DNA from: Corallium rubrum
Taxonomy: Eukaryota > Cnidaria > Anthozoa > Scleralcyonacea > Coralliidae
Length of the DNA stretch: 64,000 nucleotides
NCBI GenBank assembly: GCA_964035015.1
Contig: OZ035998.1
Span: 35,663,628-35,727,627, forward strand
Reading direction: 5' to 3'
Shown here: positions 8,681 through 32,479 of the stretch, one piece after another
How the letters are laid out: each line of letters starts with the position of its first letter
Numbering within the stretch: the first letter of the stretch is position 1
The notes under the pieces: generated by a model
Told to the model about the DNA's origin: nothing
Database searches by the model: none
The model's input: the letters and a program-made list of their open reading frames with translations, nothing else
Program-made: the position numbers and the translations under genes

Positions 8681-11032
8681 TCATGTTTTCCCAAAAAATT
8701 GTTCCCTTCGTTCATTCACTGCAATGAAATTTGATGCCACACTGTTCAAATTTATATTGTCAGTTCTTGATTTGTGACAGTGGAGAAGGAGAACATGATT
8801 GAGTCTTTCTTGCGTCATAGATGATCTGAGGTAGTTCTTGAGCCTTCGCATAGCTGAAAATGTTCTTTCAGATGTTGCTGTCGTCACAGGTATAGTAAGG
8901 AATAACTGTATTAAACGATGAACCTCTGTGCATAAGTCCTTAGCACCAGGAACTTCCTGCATTGACTGACAGATTGTCCTGATATTTGTAACTTGCTTCA
9001 CAGGTATTCCTGTTAACTCACCATACCTCTTGATAATATCTGACAGCATTTGTAGATGGATAGGTAGGCGTATCATTTGTAGATCCTCCTTGTACATGGT
9101 TCGGACACTTTCAGGTATTGTAAACTCCTGGCCATTTGCAGCTGCTAGTAGCATTTTTTCGATGTCAGCGACAGTGGTCAAATCACTTTGATTGAACCGC
9201 CTGGAGATTTCATTAGAGACAACATCTAGAACTTCAAAATACTTTTGTCTGTAGTAATCCTTGGGCGTTTCAGGCTGGTAACATTCTGCTTCATTGGCTG
9301 TTCTTCGAGGGGGGTTGCGTCGTCTTGGTAGCACTGGCTCGTCAGTTAGATCATGGCATTGTTCAACCACACGATCATAAAATGCATCATATGCAGATTC
9401 TGTTCGTTGTCTTTCAAGAAAAGCCATGGTAAGCTGTGCAGCTCCTTTTGCTTCTTGGATTGTGGTGTCTTTTCCTTGAAGTGTGATTGATAATTGCTCT
9501 GAAGCACTAAACACCAAAAAGCAAAATTTGAGACCGAAGAAAGTGCTGAACTTCTCCAGCTGCACCAATAGCCCTCCCGCTTTAACAGCACAGGTATCAT
9601 TTTCAGTTTCGTGAACCTCATCTAGTACAGAACACACTGTACTGTAGTTGGCCAATACTGCTCCAATTGCACCAGTACGGACTGTCCACCGAGTTGGACA
9701 TAGTGGTCGTAAATTACTTGTGTCAGGTGACATTTGTGATTTGATGCTTTCAAAGAGACTTGACCGTTTTGCAGAATTCCTTATTAGTTTCGCTAATTCT
9801 GTTACTATGTCAAGGGTATCCCGGACAATAGTACAGGTTCGAGAAGCATCCTGAAGACAGAGGTTCAAACAATGTGCCAAACAATGCACATGAAGTGCTG
9901 ACGGTTGCTCAGACTTGATGCGTGCAGCTACTCCACTAACGTGACCAGCCATATTTGCTGCACCATCATATGCTTGACCTCTGCATTGACTAAGTGGTAG
10001 AACACACCGAATAAGAACATCTTTCAAAGCACTCGTGAGTGTTTCGGAATCAGTTTTTGGTACTTGAATCAAGCCAATTGGCTCTTCTTGGATTTCATAA
10101 CTACTGCTTACCCATCTGATAGCTACACCCATTTGTTCATTGTGGCTAATATCAGTGGCTTCATCCGCCATTATAGAAAACCAAGAAACTGATTTAACAT
10201 CTGACAGCAGACTACGGAGTAGTTGATTAGCCATAAGGTTTAACTGCTCATTGACGATTACAGGTGACAAGTATCTTCCTTCTGTTAACCACAACTGCAG
10301 TTCACGATCATCATCACAGCGTAATTTTAGTAACTGGATTAAATTACCTTCACCTTCATCGTGGCCTCTGATTGCCAGTCCTTGACGTACCAGATATTTT
10401 AACGAAGAAAGCTGCTTTAACAACATCCGCTTCCTTGTTTGTTGTTGTTCTTTATGAGCTCGGTCTAGTATACCACCAATATTTACTGAGCTCTTTAATT
10501 TCATACACGCTTCGGAATGAGCTTGACTTGACTCGTGGGTAGTAAACCGTTGTAGTCCTTTTTTCCGGTTACAAAATCCTTCTTTCGAAAATGCAGCATC
10601 TGCCTTGGTACTGAATGTCATTAGACCTCTGTGTTCAGCAATTGAGCAATAGAAACAAAATAGTTTCGATCTAGTTTCACACAACGAAAGCCATGGGTAT
10701 TGCTTAAACCAACTTGCCTTCACTACTCTCCCTTGTTTTGACTTCCCTTCACCTTGCATTCGCTTCGTTTTTGTCAAAATTTTTATGGATGTTGGTTGAT
10801 TAGCCTTCTCACGGTTAGCATTACAACACTGCGCTGTACATTCCGACTCTACATTCATTTCGATGTCTTGACGATCGGAGTTTTCTTCCTCTTCACCGGG
10901 ATCACTTTGGTCTTCTTCATCATTGTTATCAATTAATGAACCTCCAGAAGGACCAGAAATAGAATTGTCATCAATCAACTCAGAAGTGCTTTTCTTTGCA
11001 AAGGTTAACAACGTTTGTTTTTGCCTCTTCAT
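8681..11032 (-). CDS. hAT family transposase (ZMYM1-like: TTF zinc finger, DUF4371, C-terminal dimerisation)
   Basis: Open frame of 783 aa without stops, beginning at the ATG at 11032. The N-terminus is acidic and low in complexity (about residues 20-60). A TTF/BED-like zinc finger spans about residues 105-180, with Cys pairs in KLFCFYC and His residues in HESSQAH. The RNase H-like catalytic core follows: MADEATDIS near 289 (first Asp), AYDGAANM near 354 (second Asp), the conserved CLAHCLN near 384, and PTRW near 450. The C-terminus (about 705-765) has the hAT dimerisation motif, TSERTFSAMRRLKNYLRSSM. Such enzymes cut and paste hAT elements and generate 8-bp duplications, as seen at both ends of this element. 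The third catalytic residue (Glu) was not pinpointed. Confidence 0.93.
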   Translation of the reverse strand: MKRQKQTLLTFAKKSTSELIDDNSISGPSGGSLIDNNDEEDQSDPGEEEENSDRQDIEMNVESECTAQCCNANREKANQPTSIKILTKTKRMQGEGKSKQGRVVKASWFKQYPWLSLCETRSKLFCFYCSIAEHRGLMTFSTKADAAFSKEGFCNRKKGLQRFTTHESSQAHSEACMKLKSSVNIGGILDRAHKEQQQTRKRMLLKQLSSLKYLVRQGLAIRGHDEGEGNLIQLLKLRCDDDRELQLWLTEGRYLSPVIVNEQLNLMANQLLRSLLSDVKSVSWFSIMADEATDISHNEQMGVAIRWVSSSYEIQEEPIGLIQVPKTDSETLTSALKDVLIRCVLPLSQCRGQAYDGAANMAGHVSGVAARIKSEQPSALHVHCLAHCLNLCLQDASRTCTIVRDTLDIVTELAKLIRNSAKRSSLFESIKSQMSPDTSNLRPLCPTRWTVRTGAIGAVLANYSTVCSVLDEVHETENDTCAVKAGGLLVQLEKFSTFFGLKFCFLVFSASEQLSITLQGKDTTIQEAKGAAQLTMAFLERQRTESAYDAFYDRVVEQCHDLTDEPVLPRRRNPPRRTANEAECYQPETPKDYYRQKYFEVLDVVSNEISRRFNQSDLTTVADIEKMLLAAANGQEFTIPESVRTMYKEDLQMIRLPIHLQMLSDIIKRYGELTGIPVKQVTNIRTICQSMQEVPGAKDLCTEVHRLIQLFLTIPVTTATSERTFSAMRRLKNYLRSSMTQERLNHVLLLHCHKSRTDNINLNSVASNFIAVNERREQFFGKT

Positions 11033-11117
11033 GCTGACATGCTTTTATTCTTCAAGCACTAGTTTTCAGCTTCAGAAAAATGGTCATATAGCATGGGGGT
11101 TCTACCGTGCGTACTGG

Positions 11118-11441
11118 CACAGAATAGAAAGACAACCAGAAGTCCGACTCGCGTCGGAACCTTTGAAGTTTATGTCCTCGCGCATGTCGCCCCGCGCATC
11201 TTGATCCCTCGCCATCCTACGTCATCCTACGCCATCCTGGCAAGTTCCCCCGGCAGTTTGGACCTTCAAAAGAAGGTTAAAACTGCCGGGGAACTTGCCA
11301 GGATTGCGTAGCATGGCATAGAACATTGCGTAGGATTGTGTAGGATGGTGTCAGATGGTGTAAAATATTGTGCATGCGCATTGAAGAAATGCGGACAAGT
11401 TTTCACTCGAGTCGGACTTCTGGTTGTCTTACTATTCTGTG
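11118..11441. mobile_element. palindromic MITE inside the hAT element
   Basis: Terminal inverted repeats of about 34 bp start CACAGAATAGAAAGACAACC and end in the complement. Flanks share the direct repeat GTACTGG (11111-11117, 11442-11448). An inner hairpin at about 11216-11312 has a stem around CTGGCAAGTTCCCCCGGCAG. It inserted between the transposase start and the right end of the hAT element. It is non-coding. Confidence 0.75.
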
Positions 11442-11919
11442 GTACTGGGTTCTACTGCAGCCCAGGCCCCTCGCGTCCCTGCCTGGTGATGCCTGCAGAG
11501 AAATAGATTTCGGTCATATGACGAATTTCCCGTTCTGTACGAAAGAAATTCATATTTTTGTGGTGTTAGGCGGATTTATTTTTTATTTTTATAAATTATT
11601 ACCAACGATCTCTTTAACTCATTTAATCTCAAACCGTAGTTGGGCAAAATATTGGGGGGCTAATATCAGCAAGTTAAAATATTGGGGGGGCTGCAGCCCC
11701 TTAGCCCCCCCGGTTCCTACGCCCTTGGCCATTACATATATACATATAATGCAATTCGGCTGCTTTTTCGTTTCTTTATAATTTTGGCAGGAGAGGGATG
11801 TTGCAATCATGCATGATGAGCAATGACAAACCTTGCAGTGGAGAGTTGTTAAGAGAAGTACATAAATACGCTCAGCAAAAAACAGTTGTTTTCATTAGAC
11901 TCATGGGTAATTTTGGTGA

Positions 11920-12125
11920 AGGAAAATTTCGAGTGTAGAATATATACATTAAGAATGTATTAGTCTACCCAGTTTAACTCTAGCTTTCCTGTCGGAATTG
12001 GTCTTTAGTATTTTATTCTGGCTAAACGCCAGACGATTTAATTCACCTCTGGGCAAGCCCTCGGACAGGAATGAGTCAGAGGTAATGAGTTATAATCGAG
12101 TTAAATGCCAAATATTATATACATG
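11920..12125. repeat. fragments of dispersed tRNA-related repeats
   Basis: The block GAAGGAAAATTTCGAGTGTA near 11920 matches the SINE at 5328-5554. At 12030-12060 the phrase CGCCAGACGATTT recurs at about 52200. The segment is a patchwork of old repeats without a gene. Confidence 0.5.
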
Positions 12126-12464
12126 ATTATTAGTTGCTTTCATTAATTGGCTATTTTTTTCATTTGGTGTCATCCGCGGCTTAATTTATATGTTTCTGTT
12201 TAGGCATAGTTTCTTCACTTTCTCGAGTTTACTGATCAGCATGTGCAAACATGCATCGCCAATTGAGTGGTAGTATTGAGTGGTAGTATCAATTAAGGCA
12301 ATACATTTCTCAATATTTTGAATAAATGAAACTAAAGGCTCTTTTCCACTCATCGTAGAAACTAGTTCGCAGCTTGCTTTGTGGTAAATATTATGTGAGA
12401 GAAGTGAACCATAACACAACGAATAAAAGTGAAAAAAATATCAGATAAACTGCCAAGATTTGTT

Positions 12465-12575
12465 TTGATAACGAAATACTGACGTTTCAAGCGGATCCCC
12501 TTCATCACGATGTAAAATGTAGGGGCCAGTCTAAAATTAAAAACGTCAGTATTTTGCTATATCAAAACTAAACTC
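12465..12575. repeat. hairpin around ACTGACGTTT
   Basis: GTTTTGATAACGAAATACTG near 12463 is repeated inverted near 12545-12572. This is probably a small inverted-repeat transposon remnant. Confidence 0.55.
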
Positions 12576-12599
12576 GCAGCTTAGCACCGTTTCACTTTG

Positions 12600-13172
12600 A
12601 TCTATCCTACCTACGCACTGACTCTAATTTTCATAACACAATGAGATTTGATTAACGACCACGCGATCTCGAAGCAACGAGTTTGGTACACTGCACTGTA
12701 GTCTATAGCGACAATGTCATGATGACCAGCCTTTAACTGTAGTCATGATAGCTATAATAGTATGTTAGTTAACCATGATATACTTCTGATCAAACGGCGG
12801 CGTCGCAATTCTATAGAATAACTGTCTATCTCTGTCTCAATAAGAATTGCTATACATCTCATACTGTTACGCAACGATGCGAACCGGAGTGTATACTGAC
12901 TTGCAAATTCCGTTAATCAACGATAAGCGCTCATGTATGAAACAAAGGCCAAAACAATCCTACTAGAAGCAACAGTTTTCAGTTTCATTTGTCTGCTGTG
13001 TAAAGAAAAGGTAAGGCTAATTTGTTTCTCTTTGAGTGAAACATGCTATCCAGTTTACGGCTTCTCTCTGTCATGCACTTATCGTAATATTGACGCAGAA
13101 ACTTTCGGCTAACGTTCAGTATTTTGGGATATAGTTATACAGACGTCTTCGAGCTGTTTTCACCGCTGAATT
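12600..13172 (+). promoter_or_regulatory. upstream region of cytochrome b561 gene A
   Basis: No coding signal. This interval must hold the promoter and 5' UTR of gene A unless a non-coding exon lies further upstream. A possible splice donor (AAAAGGTAAG) occurs near 13004, but nothing confirms it. An in-frame TGA at 13167-13169 fixes the start codon at 13173. Confidence 0.35.
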
Positions 13173-25563
<12,391 letters not shown>

Positions 25564-26150
25564 ATACAAAAAATGAAATGTTTCCTTTTAAGAAAAACCA
25601 TGCAATACGTTCATTTGTCAACATGCCGTTCTCTGTTTAAGGATTTTGATATGTTTATTATGATGTATAGTTGTGTTAGATATTTCATGACTTTAAACAC
25701 TGTTACTCAGTATACTAAAAAAAAATATTGATGTAGCTAAGGAGCCTAGGAATGCAGAAATCTATCTTAAATTTTTACTTTGCATGCAAGCAAAACTCAG
25801 CTCTATAGTCTGCGTGTAAGTTATCTTAGTTTTTGTAGCATTCGATGTAAAGTGCATATTGGCACGGTACGTACAAGTTACAGTAAGTCACTAAAATATG
25901 CACTATAATTATAGTAGCATATATTTCCGACTACAGGATCTTGATTTAATTTTATAATATTTTGGAATAACGTACAACATTCAGTATTTCACACTTTTTT
26001 TATAATGGTACTTTTAAATATCTTTTATGTCTGGTAATAAAAAACCCAATAACAATTAAACTATTTGTATTTGTTGAGGGTGTGGTCTTCTTTAACCTCG
26101 TTTTGGTTTTTGGTAGCCAGATTGGTGTATGACCGGCACCGTGAACTGAC
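25564..26150 (+). other. 3' UTR and flank of gene A
   Basis: AT-rich, no other gene; it contains the candidate polyadenylation hexamer at 26036. Confidence 0.4.
26036..26041 (+). terminator. candidate polyadenylation signal of gene A
   Basis: AATAAA lies about 470 bases after the stop codon in AT-rich sequence. This is the first canonical hexamer noticed; use is not demonstrated. Confidence 0.4.
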
Positions 26151-26157
26151 ATAGCGC

Positions 26158-26372
26158 AGCTGTATATACAGCAAGGCATATACACTCACGGCCATCCGCC
26201 TGTCCCTTATAAAAACTCCACATGTCATGTTCCAAAATCACATGTGAACCACATGTGATCACATGTGGTTCACATGTGGTTCACATGTGGTTCACATGTG
26301 ATTTTGGAACATCGCATGTGGAAGGGATGGCATATATGACGGCCGTGTTGTGTATGCCTCGCTGTATGTACA
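26158..26372. mobile_element. palindromic MITE with repeated TGTGGTTCACA
   Basis: The outer arms (GGCATATACACTCACGGCC and its complement) enclose an inner hairpin made of direct and inverted copies of ACATGTGGTTC. The same ACATGTGATCACATGTGGTT motif recurs at 27130-27160. Non-coding. Confidence 0.7.
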
Positions 26373-26379
26373 TATATTA

Positions 26380-27250
26380 TAAACATCACAATCAAGAGAC
26401 GTATGTGGATATACCACACTGCTAATACACATGCTCAAAAATGATATATTGTCCAGTCATAAGCTAGTGCAGTGTCTGGCCACCATCAGCAGCTGTGGAG
26501 CTGTTTCGTCCTCACTCGTTTACGATACTCGATACCAACATAGCTGCAGTCATTAATTAGTGCAATTAACTTGGCTCGACGTCTAAAAAGGAGCAGTTGA
26601 TAGTCGTTAATGTGAGGAGACAGCTGAACAGTCATACCACCACACACCGGCCATTTCCCGGCCGCTCACAATGCTCAGGGGCAATATACTGCAAACAGAC
26701 ATTTGCATGATGACGTACGATGGCGTTGGGTGACTAACGGCGCAGAATCACAGCACTAGGATACCGGCAAAGCATTCTGGTAGTTGTAGTCATGCCCCAC
26801 CGTCACAGTTACGTCTTCGTGCAAATGGTCTATTCCGCACTAAGTCGCGACTAAAAATAACCCTGGGCTGGGAACGAGAATGCAAGCGCCCCTTTTTACG
26901 TCAAAAAGGTCACCTTTCTTTAGCACTATATATGTCTGGTTATTAATACTAATCCCAACGGTCCAAACCCAAAAGGCCAAGACCAACCCCTACACCTTTA
27001 CTCTAAGTTCTAACCCTATTTTAGATCACTTTTTATATATACTTCGAAAGACTCCAAGCCAGCATTGCCAGGCAGGTTTTTTTTGGACGTCATGCGCAAC
27101 ATCGTCTCGGTGCAACATTAGCCCTCCACGTGTGAACCACATGTGATCACATGTGGTTCACATCATCTCGGTGCAATATTAGCCCTCCTCGTCCACGTGG
27201 TACAAATCTAGATTTCTGATTGGACAATTTAGAGTTGAGGTATGATTAGT
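26380..27250. other. no gene recognised
   Basis: Patchwork of non-coding sequence. The motif GGGCTGGGAACGAGA near 26863 resembles the end of the MITE at 19303-19521. The motif at 27130-27160 is shared with 26240-26300. Confidence 0.4.
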
Positions 27251-27256
27251 ATTGTA

Positions 27257-27402
27257 ATATGTTTGTGGGAATTTCTTTTGTTCTCACAACTAATAATTAT
27301 ATACAGTACCTCATTATATTCATTTTTACTAATCCTACGGTTTGACGTCAACAGAGGACGTGACAACAAAAGAAATTCCCGCAAACATGATATTACAAAG
27401 GA
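27257..27402. repeat. palindromic MITE
   Basis: TTGTAATATGTTTGTGGGAA at the left is inverted at the right (TTCCCGCAAACATGATATTACAA). The arms are about 40 bp. Confidence 0.7.
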
Positions 27403-27593
27403 ATAGCATAAAAAGAGTGCATTAGCTATTAAACGTCCCGCTCGATCTTGCTCATTTTAGTAATGACCCTCATCGAGCGGGCGTTTAATCCCCGAGCCGG
27501 GCGGAGGGCCGAAGGCCCGGAGCCCGGTGAGGGTGCTAATCTCGACATGCGTGGAGTCCATTTTACACGCGTGGAGAAAAAGGGAAGGGAGAC

Positions 27594-29389
27594 AACAGGT
27601 GGGAAAATTGTCTTAACTGACCAAAAATCGCGGGCGCATTTGCTCTGTTTCTTTATTTTTGTTCGAAATGAGGTTCGTTCAGGTTTGAATGTTTTGTTTA
27701 CTGAAATGTTTGGTACGCTGAAGAAGAGAAACCTTGGCGATTTAAAACTGGTTGTGATGACTTTCATGTGAGCTATATATTCCTATGATCGGAGTTATGG
27801 AAAGCTTGGATTATTCGAGGAGAATATGCAACAAACAGGGTTTTTCGTTTCGATGTCCATTTTGTTTGTGTCGACAAACTGTTTAAACAGCAAAATACTA
27901 CTAAAAGGTGAGTTGAAGTATCTAGATCATATGTTTATCTTTAAAAATACTGTGTGAATTGTTAATATTGAAGCCCACTTGACGGTGTAAATTTATCGCC
28001 TAGTTGCTTAATATCCTAAACACAGTTAAAATCAGTGCTTTTGAACGAGCCATAGTTAAAAATTTAGCCCTTTGCCACCCAAATTTTATTCTCTTAAACT
28101 ATCCATAGTTCTTTGCTCCACCCACTGAAATAAATGACAACGTCCGGAAAAATCGAAAACGAACTGAATCTTGTGCCCTTTCGCCTGTCCATAGGAAATT
28201 GCGATAACAGTCGGCTTAGGAAATGTGCTTGAATTACCGTATATTGTTTGTTAATCGTCTAAATGAAACTTTACAACTGCTTACAGGTTCTTGCAGTATG
28301 ACTAAAACCAGTCTGTTTAAGAATCAACTGCATTTCCGAAGCCTACGCGAACTCTAAAGTTTGCTCATTTTCGGTACACAATTTTGACAGCTATAAAAAG
28401 CGACGAAAGCCAATAAATTAAAATTTTCGCCTATGCCACCAATTTTTTTGTCTTTCAAAGTATGCTTTTGATCCTAATTGTTAACATTGTACCAGTTTCT
28501 GAGCTTCAAAAAATCGTAAACACTTGAATTTCACGCTTTGGATTTGAGTCACTTGAAGCCGCCATTTCGGATTTGGAATATTGAACAGAATAACTGCTAC
28601 CAAAAATAATATTGCATTGTTATCATGCAAATCTTTGTGTTCTTTTTCTCTTTTTAGATACTATATTAGCTATATTTATGGTTAAAGAAAAAGTTAAAAG
28701 AGTGGAGTGTTTAATATGCTGTATATATTTAATATATACATGTTTATTTTGAAATTGCTAGATTTAAATAAGTGTGTTCAAGCAAAGGTTGACCAACAAC
28801 GTTGAGTGAAGATACTGAAAGGATTCAAGTTTATTTAATTTACATATATATATTCTGCTACATGTACCTATGTTTAAATGTTTATATATAGTCTTATTGC
28901 TTATTAATGTTAAAAAAAGTTGGAATGTTACTCATGTGTTGTAATAGACTCTGTTGTAATTTAAATTGGCAGTGATATGAAGATGTGACAATAACTCCTT
29001 ATTTTTGCTGTGAATTGTTCTTTTCATTTTCTACTGAACCTTTGACATAACCACCAAAAAGGCCAGACACAAGCTAGTTATAAATTGTATTATTGAGTTT
29101 ATAAAACACGAGCAACTGCCAACTCGTACTTCCCTGAGCTTTAATATTATGTGTATTATAACCAAAAACTATTTATTATGGGTTTTTCTTTTTTTTGTTG
29201 TATGGTAGAACATAGTATGTTGCTTACTCAGTATTTCATTTTTAATAAAATATCTAAAAAGAAGTAGAATTACCAAAAAACTCTTCGGATTATTTACAGC
29301 TTAAAAGCCGCCATATTGCCGTCCCAGTCCCCCGCAAGCTTGTTTATATCACGGTTTTCGCGCATGCTCAGACAATTTTCCCACCTGTT
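27594..29389 (+). mobile_element. 1.8-kb TIR element with 9-bp TSD, copy 1
   Basis: The termini AACAGGTGGGAAAATTGTCT and the complementary AGACAATTTTCCCACCTGTT are flanked by exact 9-bp direct repeats AAGGGAGAC (27585-27593, 29390-29398). A near-identical copy lies inverted at 44581-46370. The 1796-bp body has no long frame that looks coding, so it is non-autonomous. TSDs of 9 bp are typical of Mutator-like elements (9-11 bp) and sometimes Merlin. The class assignment is inference. Confidence 0.92.
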
Positions 29390-29399
29390 AAGGGAGACG

Positions 29400-30519
29400 A
29401 GACGTAATCTCGGAAATAGTTTATATATATATATATGTTCGGGACGGTGTCACGCGGTAAGAATTGTTGGACACTGGTGACTAGCGATGCAGAAAACTAT
29501 AAACTCTCAAGCAAATGAAATAGTATTTTGCTTTCGTTTATTTAAACGAAACAAAATGGAGCACGAAGAAAAGAAGGATACGAACAACCCGTTTAATATA
29601 TCTTGAAGAGAAACCAGAGAACTTGAAGAAACCAAACGACGTATGGTAAACAAAAACTCGATCTGAATTACAGTGATTCCGTGGTCAAAAGTTAACGGTA
29701 GGATTTTGTTTTAAAGTTTTCGCTTAACCTAAACAATATACTGCTTCACGTTTTCGTGCTTTCCTTTTGCTCGTCCAAACCATAAATCAGCTTAACTAAA
29801 GCTAACTTAAAACACTACCTTTATAAGCTTATGTAGACGTGATGATTTTATTGGCATTGCAATCACCTTTTGTTATTAAATACTCATGGGCTTTGGCCAT
29901 TTTTTTGGCTGTATTTCCAAATTTTCGACTGAAACGTTGTCTGTTTACCGAATTGTTTTTATCCTGGACTCTTTTATAAATGTAATTTTTGAGCTGTTGA
30001 CATTTAATTCTGCCTTTGCAAAACATGTATGCAAGGGGAAGCCATTTAAAGCTTGTTAAAAATAATCCCTTTTGAAACCTCCTAAAAACATATTTTGTAC
30101 AACCAGAATTCAATAATGAAATCTATAAGTTTTGCTTTGAAATGTTAAATCAGTTTAGTCATCTTATAAATTATAGACTTATCTTGAGGATTATTTGTTT
30201 TTATATCTGTTTGTTTTTATATTGGGCTATTATTGGCTGTATATCAGATGTGCTTATTTTAATCATGGGTGGGTGGGTGTTTCAAAAAACCATTTAATAA
30301 AAGCGGGCGAGGGGTTGTTGCATTCATGTATTTCTAGTAGCTATATAATACACCTCTTTTTATGCTATTCATTACGAATTTGGAACCTGTCTCGAATTAG
30401 TACGGTTCCTGAAATATCTGGTACGGTGTAAACGTAGTCAAATATACTTGCTGTAATGCAAGTATGTATTCAATACTAATTCTCACCTATCGCTGAGCTC
30501 TTTAACCAATACTTTTCTT
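29400..30519. other. no gene recognised
   Basis: Open frames (for example minus-strand 30113-29829, lysine-rich) show no motif that I recognise. No repeat boundary was found. Confidence 0.4.
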
Positions 30520-31120
30520 CAATTCAGTGTTTCATACAGAAACAACCCAGTTTTTAACACGTCTCAAGTCCTTGATGAAAATGCCCAGACCAATATCGAA
30601 ATCGCAGTTGAAGAGATCCTATAGTTCTTCTGAAAGACTGAAATCCTTGGATGTGCTAATAAAGCAAGACGGGCCCTGGTGGCATACCCAACAGATTACT
30701 AAAAGGAACAGCTGAACAAATTGCTCCATCGTTGTGTTTATTATTCAAAACCTGTCCTTGCAAACCGGAACCCTTCCTAATGAGTGGAAAATTGGTAACA
30801 TCGTCCCAGTTTATAAGAAAGGAGACAAACATTGCGCAGAAAGTCACCGGCCAATATCCCTGCTCTTGAATATATCTAAACTTTTGCAACGCTGTCCTGT
30901 TCAAAATAAGAGATCATCTCTTGCAGTACATCAATTCAGATCAACATGGAGTTATTCCTGGAAAGTCTTGCACTACTCAGTTAGTTCAGGTTCTTGACTA
31001 TTGGTCACCAACTGGACAATGGTAAACAGATGTAATTTACCTCGACATGAGCAAAGCCTTTGATAAATTGCAACACTCCGTATTTCTTGAGAAATTGCGT
31101 GATATCAATATTCACGGAAA
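30520..31120 (+). pseudogene. degraded non-LTR retrotransposon RT fragment
   Basis: Plus-strand pieces in changing frames carry LINE reverse-transcriptase motifs. These are SLQTGTLPNEWKIGNIVPVY with KKGDKHCAESHRPISLL (about 30740-30870), and VIYLDMSKAFDKLQHSVFLE (about 31035-31100), which is RT motif A. Frameshifts separate them. It probably belongs to the CR1/Jockey group. It is interrupted by the hAT MITE at 31205-31788. Confidence 0.75.
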
Positions 31121-31204
31121 CTTATATACGTACATACCTGTTTTTGTTCATATTTGTCAAATATGAACAAAACCAGGTATATGAGTTGTTAGAGCGTAAA
31201 CAGC

Positions 31205-31788
31205 CAGAGGCGGGCTGGCTACCGGGATACTAGGAAATTTCCCAGTGCGCCCCCTTGTCTTGCGTTTCAGGCGCCCCCACAAAGACATTCAATTAACAAA
31301 ATACAGATGAAATACAGTTGTTACTAGTTGCATCACTAGTCGTAATCGCCAAACACAATGATATACAATTTGTATTTTCTAAACTACTTACTCTGCATGT
31401 AATTGTATCTTTTCTTTGATATTCACTCTCCATAAGATGTAACCATATGTAATTTTTCTGTCATATAATAAATTTTATAACTGTAAGACTAAGAGACGAG
31501 TTAAATTGTGAAACAGTAATCTACTTGCATTGTGACGTAAATAGATACTTATATAGTACATAATATATTATTGTTTAAATGTTGTAGTCACAAAAATATG
31601 GGCATACAGAATACATAAAATTGTCCTTAAAATTATTAATGCCGCTCTCAAAACCGAAGAAATACAATTTCAGAGGCTCAAAAATTTCCTGGAGGTCGGA
31701 ATGCCGCAGGCGCACAGAGGCGCACACTCAACCGAGCACCCCTTTCAAATAATTTCCCGGTAACTTTTCTGCTGCCAGTCCGCCCCTG
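31205..31788. mobile_element. hAT MITE with 8-bp TSD
   Basis: The ends CAGAGGCGGGCTGGC and GCCAGTCCGCCCCTG are near-complementary. The 8-bp TSD TAAACAGC is exact (31197-31204, 31789-31796). The interior contains the recurrent hAT subterminal block near 31655-31700 and no coding sequence. Confidence 0.9.
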
Positions 31789-31826
31789 TAAACAGCGCGT
31801 TATTATCCCTGCACATGGAGCAACCT

Positions 31827-32173
31827 AGAATTACCAATAATCAGTAAGTGCGAGATGCCTAGAATTACCAGTAATCGTTAATTTTAAAAACTAATTCCGA
31901 ACCCCCACACCCCCTAATCCTAACACTAACCCTAACTTAAACCTAACCACAACCCCCCAGCAACCCTAACCCACAACCCCCCAGTGGCACTAAACCTAAC
32001 CACAACCAGCCGGGGAGAAAGTCTCACCTCTCAGACCCAGGCCACAACACCCCTACTGGTTTTTTAGTTATATGTAATTTAGTTTAACATCCCGCATGTG
32101 GGACAGAGAATTACCTACAATTATCAATTATTGGTAATTCAAGGCCGTTTCACACTTACTGATTATTGGTAAT
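31827..32173. mobile_element. inverted-repeat element with CCTAGAATTACCAATAATCA ends
   Basis: The left block CCTAGAATTACCAATAATCA plus AGTAAGTG is inverted at the right end (TGATTATTGGTAATTCTAGG). A second, shorter inverted pair lies just inside each end. The centre contains degenerate CCCTAA-like units (31911-32000). About 350 bp, non-coding. Confidence 0.75.
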
Positions 32174-32479
32174 TCTAGGGTAGGACCAGGAGGGAGCCGG
32201 GGGAGCCGCGTGCTACAAAGCTGATGCAATATGAATCGTGTCAGGAAATAAACTGTAAACAGTGTATCTATGTGACGTTTGCGTGTTTTGAGTATTTTAT
32301 ATGACCGATTTTTTAACCTTTAGAGTCTGTAAAATCTTCCTCCAGAAGCCAGGAAATGGCATTTCAGCAACTCTCGATTTCAAAATTTCCTGGGGGAGCA
32401 TGCCCCCGAACCCCCCCAAAAATTTATTTTGATTTCGGCTCTCCCCTTTCACAATCCTGCTTGGTTTGGCACACATATA

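Larger units (their letters stand above)
8352..11727 (-). mobile_element. complete hAT transposon with 8-bp TSD and intact transposase
   Basis: The left end CAGGGGCGTAGGAAGC is matched at the right end by GGTTCCTACGCCCTTG. The 8-bp TSD GCCATTAC lies at 8344-8351 and 11728-11735. The element is 3376 bp and carries one uninterrupted transposase gene on the minus strand. Subterminal G/C-rich blocks resemble those of the nested hAT elements at 2133-4389, suggesting that this family could mobilise them. A 324-bp inverted-repeat element (11118-11441) is inserted upstream of the gene. Together these indicate a recent, possibly autonomous insertion. Confidence 0.93.

Noticed and set aside
9346..9621. 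Extra 91-aa minus-strand frame inside the hAT gene
   Set aside because: It is an alternative frame of the transposase CDS, which has catalytic motifs in the main frame.
27429..27771. Overlapping frames of about 110 aa on both strands
   Set aside because: They span the left border of the 9-bp-TSD element; the element half recurs at 46201-46428 as transposon sequence, and no domain is visible.
31905..32000. CCCTAA-like units resembling telomeric repeats
   Set aside because: Only a few degenerate units, lying inside a small inverted-repeat element; not a telomere or a clear interstitial telomeric array.
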